Shown piece by piece: positions 36,295 to 44,752 of a stretch of DNA of 64,000 nt (its first letter is position 1; every line of letters starts with the position of its first letter). The DNA lies in NCBI RefSeq assembly GCF_005886875.1, contig NZ_PNBY01000015.1, positions 1-64,000 on the forward strand, given 5' to 3'. The translations under genes and the position numbers were made by a program. The stretch is from Pseudoalteromonas aurantia (lineage in GTDB: Bacteria; Pseudomonadota; Gammaproteobacteria; Enterobacterales; Alteromonadaceae). The notes under the pieces were generated by a model. It searched no databases. It was given only the letters and a program-made list of their open reading frames with translations, and was not told the origin of the DNA.

Positions 36295-36308
36295 TGCATA
36301 CGTATGCA
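36295..36308. promoter_or_regulatory. LacI-type operator (TGCATACGTATGCA)
   Basis: A perfect 14-bp palindrome with the central CG pair typical of LacI-family operators lies 120 bases upstream of the alpha-glucosidase start. Near-identical sites occur before the TonB receptor and the amylase operon. Confidence 0.75.
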
Positions 36309-36676
36309 GCAAAAATAGCCATACTTAACCTGTTGCGATCATGGGTTATTGCGCACGATTGTATATTGTCAGTTAAGTTAACCAATTTTTGTAGGCATGG
36401 GGTTTAGTAAAGTAAAGGCGCCATAATTAGTAAGGGTTACCTATGTAATTTTGGTAAGACCAATTTACACTTTTGGGTGCTGTGATGTAGGTTAAGTATG
36501 TGAAGAACACCTGTTGGACCGTTTATATTAGATTGAAGTTAATTTTTTAGTAAGGAATCGAAAAATTGCTGTAATAATATAATCCCCCATGTATTATTTA
36601 ATATTTCAATATAATACATGAGCTTAGTGGTTTTTGCTGTGAGTAGGATGTAAATATTTTAAGGTGTAATAGGTGT

Positions 36677-36690
36677 TGAATACGTATGCA
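36677..36690. promoter_or_regulatory. LacI-type operator (TGAATACGTATGCA)
   Basis: This palindrome with one mismatch is identical to the site at 41266-41279 and one base different from 36295-36308. It lies 143 bases upstream of the TonB receptor start. Confidence 0.75.
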
Positions 36691-36832
36691 TAAAGTTGTT
36701 TATGAAATTAAGAGGGCGCTACTATTCATCCTGACAACAAAAGAAGTTAGAGATACGTCTGCTTGTGCCAAACAAGCGCCTATCACGACATATACTCTGG
36801 CAATAAAAATTGGGTAATTGGGATAAAACACT

Positions 36833-39625
36833 ATGTCTATGTTCAAACCAAGTATGTTAACACTTGCTCTAATCGGAGCCGGCGTTAGTTCTCATACTGC
36901 TTATGCAGCACAAGAAAAGAAAGTCGATTCAGACAAGAAAGTCGAAGTTATCGAAGTTAAAGGCTTTAGAGCAAGCGTGATTGAATCTATCAATACCAAA
37001 CGCTTTTCTTCTGAAGTTGTTGAATCTATTTCAGCTGAAGACATAGGGAAATTACCTGATTCTTCTATTGCAGAATCAATAGCGCGGTTACCAGGTTTAA
37101 CAGCACAGCGTCTTGATGGTCGTGCTAGTAAAGTCAGTATTCGCGGCTTTGGTGAAAACGAAAGTGCCACTACATTTAACGGCCGTGAGCAGGTGTCTAT
37201 TTCAGACAACCGGGGTGTGGAATTTGATTTGTATCCGTCAGAGATCATGAGTGGCGTTACGGTGTACAAAACGCCGAGTGCCAGTTTAGAAGCTGAAGGG
37301 ATAGCGGGTGTCATTGATATGCAAACAGTCAAGCCATTGAGTGTGGATGACCGTGTTGTGCAAGTGAATGGCCAATATGAGCAAACAAGCTTTGACAAGT
37401 TAAACCCTGATGGCAATGATGACGGCTTTCGCGGCACGGTTTCGTATATAGATAAATTTGCTGATGACACCATAGGGGTGGCGGTTGCTCTGTCAACGAT
37501 GACATCGCCGAACCAAGAAAAACGCTGGAATTCGTGGGGTTACCCAGAGTTTGAAGGTTCTGACGGTAAACAGTATTCAATTTTGGGTGGTGCTAAACCT
37601 TTTGTGCGCTCTTCAACGCTTGAACGTGACTCAGCTATGCTGGTATTAGAAGCGTCACCAAATGATCAACTATCTATGGTATTTGATGCACTTTATGTTG
37701 ATTTTAAAGATGAAAAGATCCTAAGAGGGATTGAAATTCCATTTGCATGGGGGCAAGGCGCTATTGCCGCGTCTAGTGCGACGATCGACTCTGAATCTGG
37801 GTTTATCAGCAGTGCAGTCACGCAGGGGCAACGCGTTGTGGTGCGTAATGATTATGAAGATCGCGATGCAGAGCTCACATCATTTGGCTTTAACGCAAAT
37901 TATAATGTGAGTGAAACGCTCTCAGTTGAATTAGATGTGAGTCATTCCAGTGTCGACAGAAAAGTATGGAGTTTAGAAAGTTACTCAGGGACAGGGCGAG
38001 GGGATGCGCGTGGCGTTGCTGATAACTTAGGGTATACGTTTTTAGACAGTAATACTGGGGCACAATTTTCTCACCAGCTAGATTACAGTGATTATAATTT
38101 AATTCAAATTGGTGGTCCGCTGTCTTGGGGCTGGAGCTCCGCGCTCAATGAAAAATATGGTGTAGTAGGCACTGATTACGAAAACCAATTGCAAGATGGT
38201 TTTATTAATGCCCCAACTATAGATGATGAACTAAATGCAATAAAGCTGGCAGCAAAGCAAGCACTAGAGAATGATTTTGTAGACAGTATTGAGTTTGGTA
38301 TTTCTCGCCGAGAGCGAGAAAAAACGAAAGTATCAGAAGGGTACTTTATGACATCAGGAGAATTCTCGTATCCGAATAATCCGGGGATGATGATGGTGCC
38401 TGAAGAGTATCGTTTAGGTAGCGCAAATCTCGACTTTATCGGTATGGGTAACATGATAGCCTATGATTCAAGGCGCATGGTTGCTGACGGAAAGTTTGAT
38501 TTGTTAGCCGAAAGTCTCACTAATCCAAGTCATGCCACCAAGTCTTGGTCTGTTGATGAAGAAGTGACTGCTGCATATATTCAAGCGAATATCGATGCTG
38601 ATATTGCAGGGTTACCGTTAACGGGTAACGCTGGTTTGCGGTATGTAAAAACAAAACAAACGGGTAAAGGCAACGCATTTAATAGTGTTGACGGCAAAGT
38701 TGTTACTTCACCAACGATGGTTGAGCACGATTATTCACATGTATTACCAAGTTTAAATTTATCAATTGCGCTTGATGAAACTCAAACGATACGTTTCGGG
38801 GTTGCTAAAACGATTTCTCGTCCGCGTTTGGATGAAATGAATGCATCAATAAACGCCACCTATAATCAACGACCTGATGAAAATGGTAACTACTGGGAAG
38901 TTAATGGTGGTAATCCAACACTGGAGCCGAAAGAGTCTGTAGGGTTAGATTTAACGTATGAGAATTACTTTAGTGCGGAAGGGTATTTCTCGGTCGCTGT
39001 GTTTCAAAAAGACCTGAAACAATGGGTTTTTGATGGTACTTACGAAATTGATATGACAGGCGTCGTTGATCCAATCTCAGGAGAGCTTCCTCCAAATTCA
39101 ACCGGAAGTGGTTCAGGTAAAGTCAATGGCGGTGGTGGAGATCTTTGGGGCTATGAGGTGGCATTAACACTGCCATTTAACATGTTTCATGACAGCTTAG
39201 AGGGTGTTGGCTTGATGGCGAGCCATACCAGTGTTAAATCAGATATTGAAGATCAAAATGGCAATGAATACGACTTACCAGGGTTATCTGATCGCATTCA
39301 AAGCTTTACACTATATTATGAAAATAATGGTTTTCAAGCCAGAGCAAGTATGCGCAAACGCAGTGCATTTAAAGGTGATGTTTATGGTCTAGGCTTTGAT
39401 ACTGTGCAAGTGGATATTTTAGGTGAAACCATTTGGGATGCTCAGTTAGGATATGATTTCGCTGAAGGTGGATTTGATCAACTCGCAGGATTATCGATGA
39501 GTCTTCAGGTGCAGAATATCACAGAAGAGCCTTTCACAGCATTGTCGGGTGACAATCCGTTACAGGTACGAGATTACCAAGACTACGGCCGCACGTATTT
39601 ATTGGGTTTTAGCTATAAGTTTTAG
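36833..39625 (+). CDS. TonB-dependent receptor, probable maltodextrin importer
   Basis: The 930-residue outer-membrane protein has a signal peptide (about 1-25), a TonB-box-like stretch (KVEVIEVKGFRAS), a plug domain (ISAEDIGKLPDSSIAESIAR, GLTAQRL, KVSIRGFGE) and a 22-strand barrel ending in the C-terminal Phe (YLLGFSYKF). It is of the carbohydrate type common in Alteromonadales and Caulobacter. Its position among amylases and the shared operators point to maltodextrins as cargo; this is inference. A strong terminator separates it from the halogenase-like gene. Confidence 0.93.
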   Translation: MSMFKPSMLTLALIGAGVSSHTAYAAQEKKVDSDKKVEVIEVKGFRASVIESINTKRFSSEVVESISAEDIGKLPDSSIAESIARLPGLTAQRLDGRASKVSIRGFGENESATTFNGREQVSISDNRGVEFDLYPSEIMSGVTVYKTPSASLEAEGIAGVIDMQTVKPLSVDDRVVQVNGQYEQTSFDKLNPDGNDDGFRGTVSYIDKFADDTIGVAVALSTMTSPNQEKRWNSWGYPEFEGSDGKQYSILGGAKPFVRSSTLERDSAMLVLEASPNDQLSMVFDALYVDFKDEKILRGIEIPFAWGQGAIAASSATIDSESGFISSAVTQGQRVVVRNDYEDRDAELTSFGFNANYNVSETLSVELDVSHSSVDRKVWSLESYSGTGRGDARGVADNLGYTFLDSNTGAQFSHQLDYSDYNLIQIGGPLSWGWSSALNEKYGVVGTDYENQLQDGFINAPTIDDELNAIKLAAKQALENDFVDSIEFGISRREREKTKVSEGYFMTSGEFSYPNNPGMMMVPEEYRLGSANLDFIGMGNMIAYDSRRMVADGKFDLLAESLTNPSHATKSWSVDEEVTAAYIQANIDADIAGLPLTGNAGLRYVKTKQTGKGNAFNSVDGKVVTSPTMVEHDYSHVLPSLNLSIALDETQTIRFGVAKTISRPRLDEMNASINATYNQRPDENGNYWEVNGGNPTLEPKESVGLDLTYENYFSAEGYFSVAVFQKDLKQWVFDGTYEIDMTGVVDPISGELPPNSTGSGSGKVNGGGGDLWGYEVALTLPFNMFHDSLEGVGLMASHTSVKSDIEDQNGNEYDLPGLSDRIQSFTLYYENNGFQARASMRKRSAFKGDVYGLGFDTVQVDILGETIWDAQLGYDFAEGGFDQLAGLSMSLQVQNITEEPFTALSGDNPLQVRDYQDYGRTYLLGFSYKF

Positions 39626-39652
39626 TGATTAACCGATGAATCGTTCACACTA

Positions 39653-39695
39653 ACAAAGCCCTTGTTGTATATGCAGCAAGGGCTTTTGTGTTTTT
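39653..39695 (+). terminator. Intrinsic terminator after the TonB receptor
   Basis: ACAAAGCCCTTG pairs with CAAGGGCTTTTGT (one bulge-free core of 10 bp) followed by GTTTTTT. It would reduce or stop transcription into the next gene, 34 bases further on, unless there is readthrough. Confidence 0.8.
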
Positions 39696-39728
39696 TGCAA
39701 GCTCGAGAGTGGATCACAGGAGGCACAC

Positions 39729-41222
39729 ATGGCAGAGCAAAGAATAAAAAACCTCACCATTGTTGGCGGAGGCACCGCAGGGTGGTTAACAGCCTCATTG
39801 TTTGCCAAAGTCATGGGGAAACAGTTAAATATTACGCTTATTGAATCAGACGATATTGCGACGGTAGGAGTCGGTGAAGCAACGATCCCACCGATTTTAC
39901 CGTTCAATGGTGCACTGGGTATCGATGAAAAAGCATTTATTAAGGCTACAAGCGCCACGATAAAGTTAGGGATCCAGTTTGAAGGCTGGAGTAAAGACGT
40001 ACCCAGTTATATGCATGCCTTTGGCACAATCGGTAAAGACTTTCCTTTTTGTGAATTTTACCATCATTGGCTAGCGGCTAAATCACAGGGTGATCAAAGC
40101 AACTTTTGGGATTTTTCATTAAATTATCAAGCTGCCAAGCAGCATAAGTTCGCCAAACTGCACACTATTCCTAATACACAGCTCAAAGGCCTTGCTTATG
40201 CCTATCATTTTGATGCGCAGCAATATGCGGTATTTTTAAGTCAGCATGCGCAAACCTTGGGGGTAAGACGTATAGCGGGTACGGTAAGTTCAGTGCGTGT
40301 GAATGAAGAGAGTGGATTTATTGAGCAACTAGACTTAGCCGACGGCCAACGGGTTTCAGGAAACTTATTTATTGACTGTACCGGCATGCACGGGCTATTA
40401 ATCGAAAAAGCACTGAATTGTGGTTTTGAAGACTGGTCGCATTGGTTGCCATGTGACAGAGCGATTGCGGTACAAAGCAACCCGTTAAGTGATGATATTG
40501 CACCTTTCACACGTTCTATAACACATCCGGCGGGTTGGCGGTGGGAAATTCCATTACAACACCGCATTGGCAATGGCCTTGTGTATTCAAGTAAACACAT
40601 GAGTGACGAAGCGGCCCAAGCGATCCTCTTAGCCGGTCTATCTGGCGATACATTAGGCAAACCAAAGCATCTACGTTTTCGTACTGGTAGACGGCTTACA
40701 CCTTGGTGTAAAAATGTCGTGGCTATTGGGCTATCTAGCGGTTTTTTAGAACCTTTAGAGTCAACCAGCATTCACCTTATTCAAACTGCGGCGGTGCGTT
40801 TATTAAAGCTATTTCCACAAAATGACATAACACAACAAAGCAGAGATATATTTAATAGAGAAACTCAACAAGAACTTGAACAGATACGTGACTTTGTTAT
40901 TTTGCATTATAAGCTCAATGACCGTGCCGATAGTGACTTTTGGCGTTTGTGTCACACTATGCCTATTCCAGACAGCCTCAAGCGTAAAATTGCGTTATTC
41001 AAAGGAACCGGAGTCATCCATAGCGAGGTAACAGACTTATTTAGTTCAGTTGCTTGGCAGCAGGTGATGCTAGGTCAAGGTGTGAACCCGCAGCAGCAAC
41101 ATCCTTTAGTTGACACGTTAACTGCAGAGCAGCGTGAGGAGTTACTTAGTAGCCTTAGACTCTTAATTGATAAAACGGCATCGGCGTTACCAAAACATGG
41201 GGTATTTTTGGCTTCATTATAA
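39729..41222 (+). CDS. Tryptophan-halogenase-family flavoprotein in the starch locus
   Basis: The 497-residue protein matches flavin-dependent tryptophan halogenases. It has the FAD motif GGGTAGW (13-19), the catalytic-type K79 (ATIKLGI), the family motif WRWEIP (270-275) and E344 in FLEPLEST, all at positions equivalent to PrnA. The residues for halogenation are thus kept. Relatives of this kind sit beside TonB receptors in many Alteromonadales and Caulobacterales, and their natural substrate is not settled. GGAGG precedes the ATG. No indole or other natural-product genes are present, so a role linked to the receptor or to sugar uptake is likely but unexplained. Confidence 0.9.
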   Translation: MAEQRIKNLTIVGGGTAGWLTASLFAKVMGKQLNITLIESDDIATVGVGEATIPPILPFNGALGIDEKAFIKATSATIKLGIQFEGWSKDVPSYMHAFGTIGKDFPFCEFYHHWLAAKSQGDQSNFWDFSLNYQAAKQHKFAKLHTIPNTQLKGLAYAYHFDAQQYAVFLSQHAQTLGVRRIAGTVSSVRVNEESGFIEQLDLADGQRVSGNLFIDCTGMHGLLIEKALNCGFEDWSHWLPCDRAIAVQSNPLSDDIAPFTRSITHPAGWRWEIPLQHRIGNGLVYSSKHMSDEAAQAILLAGLSGDTLGKPKHLRFRTGRRLTPWCKNVVAIGLSSGFLEPLESTSIHLIQTAAVRLLKLFPQNDITQQSRDIFNRETQQELEQIRDFVILHYKLNDRADSDFWRLCHTMPIPDSLKRKIALFKGTGVIHSEVTDLFSSVAWQQVMLGQGVNPQQQHPLVDTLTAEQREELLSSLRLLIDKTASALPKHGVFLASL

Positions 41223-41265
41223 AAATGTGCCATTTAAAGTATGTGTTAACAATGAATTAGTCGGC

Positions 41266-41279
41266 TGAATACGTATGCA
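41266..41279. promoter_or_regulatory. LacI-type operator (TGAATACGTATGCA)
   Basis: The site is identical to 36677-36690 and lies 67 bases upstream of the amylase operon start, a position that fits repression. Confidence 0.75.
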
Positions 41280-41345
41280 GGCGGTTCAGTCCGGTGGGTA
41301 TGCCAAGGTAGACTGAAATAGATAATTAATAACAATGAAACAATT

Positions 41346-43247
41346 ATGACAACAAGTATGCACGTAAGCGTGATGAAAAGAAGGCGTTTGGTATCTGGCA
41401 TGATGACGTGTTTACTGCTGGGTGCATGTACTCACTATACATCTGAATTTGAGGAAAAAAAGCAACAGGCGAATACGCATGCTGTTAATGCTACATCACC
41501 TTTAGACGGGAAACCTGTTGTGTATCAAGTATTCACCCGTTTATTCGGAAATACGCAAACTGCTAATATTCCTTGGGGCAGCGTCACTCAAAATGGCGTA
41601 GGTAAGTTTAAAGACTTCACACCAAAGGCCCTTACAGAGATTAAAAAGCTAGGCGTAACACATATGTGGTATACCGGTGTCTTACACCACGCCATGGTAT
41701 CTCAAAATAAGTTAACTGAGATGCAAAGTGATGATCCCGATGTGGTAAAAGGCCGTGCGGGTTCGCCGTATGCGATTAAAGACTATTACAATGTAAACCC
41801 TGATTTGGCGCTTAATCCACAGCAGCGTTTGAATGAGTTTTCCCAGTTGATCACGCGTACTCATCAAGCTGGTATGAAAGTGATTATCGATATTGTGCCT
41901 AACCATGTGGCACGTAATTATCACTCTATCTCACCCCCTGACGGCGTTACAAATTTTGGTGAAGGAGATAATGTCGCTGTTGAATACGCACGAGACAATA
42001 ACTTTTATTATGTGACAGACAAAGCCTTCTCGGTGCCAAAAAGTGATAATTATCAGCCCTTAGGCGGGCAACCTCATTATTTATCAGATGGCAATTTTTC
42101 TGAATTTCCAGCGAAATGGACGGGCAATGGCGCTCGTGCAGCGCAGCCGAGCATTGATGATTGGTATGAAACTGTAAAAGTAAACTATGGCGTTAAACCC
42201 GATGGCAGTTATGACTTTCCAAGGCTCCCCGCAAATTTTGCAGATAAAGAGGTTAGCGAGCACTATGCTTTTTGGCAGCAGCAGAATTTACCCAATAGTT
42301 GGTATAAATTTAGAGAAATTGTTTATTTTTGGTTAGATAAAGGGGTTGATGGGTTTCGCTACGATATGGCAGAAATGGTGCCAGTTGAATTCTGGAGTTT
42401 TTTAAATTCCTCAATCAAGACCAAAAACTCCCATGCCTTTTTGTTAGCTGAGGTATATAACCCAAGTTTATACCGACCTTATATTCACCAAGGTAAAATG
42501 GATTATCTGTATGATAAAGTAGGTTTTTATGACAGTTTAAAGGCGCTGATGCAACAAACTGGCAGTGCAAAACAAGTGATGTCTGCACATCGCAGCGTAC
42601 AAGATATCGCCCCTCATATGCTGCATTTTTTAGAAAACCACGACGAGCAGCGCATAGCGAGTCCTGAATTTGTGGGTGATGCGCGAATGGGAAAACCGGC
42701 GATGGTCGTGTCACATTTAATCAGCCAATCGCCCAGTATGCTGTACTTTGGTCAAACTGTTGGTGAAGATGGTTCAGAAAACGCTGGTTTTGGCCAACCG
42801 AGTAGAACCAGTATTTTTGATTATATCGGTGTTCCCGCACACCAAGCGTGGATGAATCATGGTGCCTTTGATGGCGGACTATTATCGCAAGAGCAGCGCT
42901 CATTACGCGCATTTTATGAAACGCTTATGCCATTAAACAATGCTCCCGCGGTTGCTTATGGACAGCTTACTGAACTTAAATTACATAGTGCTTCAGAACC
43001 TGCAAAGCAGCGTATAATCGCTTTTACTAGAGAGCATACTCAGCAGCAATTGCTGGTGGTGAGTAACTTTGATGCAAAGCAAAGTCATACAGTGACTCTG
43101 AAACTCCCAAAAAGCTGGCACAGTCATTCAGGCGTTACCGTCACAGATTTGCTTCATACCAGAGCTAATCATCAGATAGATGCCTCAGGGTCTATCACCT
43201 TAACGCTAGCCCCGCGTGAAAGCGTGGTTTATCAAAAAGAGAAGTAG
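41346..43247 (+). CDS. Lipoprotein alpha-amylase (GH13)
   Basis: The 633-residue protein has a lipoprotein signal with lipobox L-L-G-A-C28 and a GH13 barrel (VVYQVFTRLFGNT, KVIIDIVPNHVAR). Catalytic residues are the Asp in GFRYDMAEM, the Glu in LLAEVYNP and the Asp in ENHDEQR. It should cut starch or dextrins at the outer membrane or in the periplasm. The start could instead be the ATG at 41373, which would give a more usual 18-residue signal; neither has a clear ribosome site. It is first in an operon with the MFS transporter and glucoamylase. Confidence 0.92.
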   Translation: MTTSMHVSVMKRRRLVSGMMTCLLLGACTHYTSEFEEKKQQANTHAVNATSPLDGKPVVYQVFTRLFGNTQTANIPWGSVTQNGVGKFKDFTPKALTEIKKLGVTHMWYTGVLHHAMVSQNKLTEMQSDDPDVVKGRAGSPYAIKDYYNVNPDLALNPQQRLNEFSQLITRTHQAGMKVIIDIVPNHVARNYHSISPPDGVTNFGEGDNVAVEYARDNNFYYVTDKAFSVPKSDNYQPLGGQPHYLSDGNFSEFPAKWTGNGARAAQPSIDDWYETVKVNYGVKPDGSYDFPRLPANFADKEVSEHYAFWQQQNLPNSWYKFREIVYFWLDKGVDGFRYDMAEMVPVEFWSFLNSSIKTKNSHAFLLAEVYNPSLYRPYIHQGKMDYLYDKVGFYDSLKALMQQTGSAKQVMSAHRSVQDIAPHMLHFLENHDEQRIASPEFVGDARMGKPAMVVSHLISQSPSMLYFGQTVGEDGSENAGFGQPSRTSIFDYIGVPAHQAWMNHGAFDGGLLSQEQRSLRAFYETLMPLNNAPAVAYGQLTELKLHSASEPAKQRIIAFTREHTQQQLLVVSNFDAKQSHTVTLKLPKSWHSHSGVTVTDLLHTRANHQIDASGSITLTLAPRESVVYQKEK

Positions 43248-43249
43248 CC

Positions 43250-44743
43250 ATGCAACAACAAAAACCCAATTTAAGCTTTTGGCAGATCTGGAATATGTGT
43301 TTTGGATTTTTAGGGATCCAATTTGGTTTTGCACTGCAAAACGGCAATGTGAGCCGTATTTTTCAAACGCTCGGTGCCTCGGTGGATGATATTCCGATCC
43401 TATGGGTTGCGGCACCTCTCACTGGTTTAATTGTACAGCCCATCATCGGCTATTGGAGTGATAAAACATGGGGCAAGCTTGGTCGACGTAGGCCGTTCTT
43501 TTTATATGGCGCACTCTTTACCACATTGTGCTTATTTATAATGCCAAACTCACCGACGCTTTGGATTGCTGCGGGGGTGTTATGGATCATGGATGCGTCC
43601 ATTAATGTCACCATGGAACCGTTTCGTGCTTTAGTAGGCGATAATCTTAATGAAAAACAACGTGCTACAGGGTACTCAATGCAAAGCTTTTTCATTGGGG
43701 TTGGGGCGGTTGTGGCTTCTGCACTACCTTGGATGATGACAAATTGGTTTGATGTTAGTAATACCGCTGCGGCGGGAGAAATACCTGAGTCAGTAAAATA
43801 TGCGTTCTATTTTGGGGGAGGTATTTTATTTATTGCAGTGATGTGGACCATTCTCAAAACCAAAGAATATAGCCCACACGAACTTGCGCAGTTTGATAAT
43901 GCACATGCAGCCGATTTAAGAGAGCGTGCGCCATTAAAAACGATTAACTTTGCTAAAGGCGCGCTCATTTTTGGCATCATCGGCGGTAGCCTGCTTGGGT
44001 GTGTTATGACTTTTACACTAGAAAAAGAACTCTATTTGTTGGCTGGGTTGCTATTGAGCTTTGCGGTTGTGCAGCTTGTGGCGGGCGTATTGCAAAATAA
44101 TCAGCAGGTTACGGGTGGATTTTACGAAGTCATTTATGATGTATTTACCATGCCAAATACCATGCGCCAATTGGCCGTTGTACAGTTTTTTAGTTGGTTT
44201 TCACTGTTTGCGATGTGGATTTACACCACATCAGCCGTGACGAGCTTTCACTATGGTACAACCGATCCAACCAGCCAAGCATACAACAATGGCGCTGATT
44301 GGGTGGGGATATTGTTTGCTGCTTATAATGGTTTTGCAGCCTTAGCAGCGATATGCATTCCGGTTATGGTTAAGCGCATTGGTTTAAAAGGCGCTCATGG
44401 GCTTAACTTGGTCTTGGGTGCAATTGCACTAATTAGCTTTTTATTTATTACAGATCCTGCTTTGTTATGGCTGCCTATGGTGGGTATTGGCTTTGCTTGG
44501 GCATCTATTTTATCGCTTCCATATGCCATGTTAAGTAATTCAATCCCGAGTCATAAAATGGGCGTGTTTATGGGCATATTTAACTTTTTTATTGTAATAC
44601 CCCAGCTACTTGCAGCCAGCATTTTAGGGCTGATTTTACGCCATTTATTTGAGAACCAACCAATTTATGCATTAGTGATTGGTGGTGTGTCATTCTTATT
44701 GGCTGCTGTATCTGTGCTGCGTATAAAAACAACAACTGCTTAG
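43250..44743 (+). CDS. MFS sugar transporter (maltose type, SLC45/GPH-like)
   Basis: The 497-residue inner-membrane protein has about 12 membrane segments. The N-terminal FLGIQFGFALQNGNVSRIFQ, PIIGYWSDKTW and LGRRRPFF are typical of the glycoside MFS branch that carries maltose and sucrose. It lies two bases after the amylase stop codon and nine bases before the glucoamylase, so it is co-expressed. The cargo, maltose or short dextrin, is inferred from the operon. Confidence 0.93.
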   Translation: MQQQKPNLSFWQIWNMCFGFLGIQFGFALQNGNVSRIFQTLGASVDDIPILWVAAPLTGLIVQPIIGYWSDKTWGKLGRRRPFFLYGALFTTLCLFIMPNSPTLWIAAGVLWIMDASINVTMEPFRALVGDNLNEKQRATGYSMQSFFIGVGAVVASALPWMMTNWFDVSNTAAAGEIPESVKYAFYFGGGILFIAVMWTILKTKEYSPHELAQFDNAHAADLRERAPLKTINFAKGALIFGIIGGSLLGCVMTFTLEKELYLLAGLLLSFAVVQLVAGVLQNNQQVTGGFYEVIYDVFTMPNTMRQLAVVQFFSWFSLFAMWIYTTSAVTSFHYGTTDPTSQAYNNGADWVGILFAAYNGFAALAAICIPVMVKRIGLKGAHGLNLVLGAIALISFLFITDPALLWLPMVGIGFAWASILSLPYAMLSNSIPSHKMGVFMGIFNFFIVIPQLLAASILGLILRHLFENQPIYALVIGGVSFLLAAVSVLRIKTTTA

Positions 44744-44752
44744 AGGAATATC

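Larger units (their letters stand above)
36176..36832. other. Divergent regulatory region between alpha-glucosidase and TonB receptor
   Basis: This 657-base region controls two divergent starch-locus genes. It holds two LacI-type palindromes (36295-36308, 36677-36690), a half-site-like CATACGTGATGC (36263-36274) and a 10-bp inverted repeat (CATGTATTAT/ATAATACATG, 36588-36620). A 43-codon frame beginning inside the second palindrome has no ribosome site and is not considered a gene. Confidence 0.6.

Noticed and set aside
36686-36817. 43-codon frame between operator and TonB receptor
   Set aside because: Its ATG lies inside the LacI-type palindrome, it lacks a ribosome site and its product looks random.
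36901-37473. Long minus-strand frames within the TonB receptor and other large genes
   Set aside because: They lie wholly inside well-supported genes on the other strand and encode low-complexity, unrecognisable products.
41469-41485. Further starch-type operator inside the amylase coding region (GAATACGCATGCT)
   Set aside because: Only 11 of 14 matches within coding sequence, so chance is likely.
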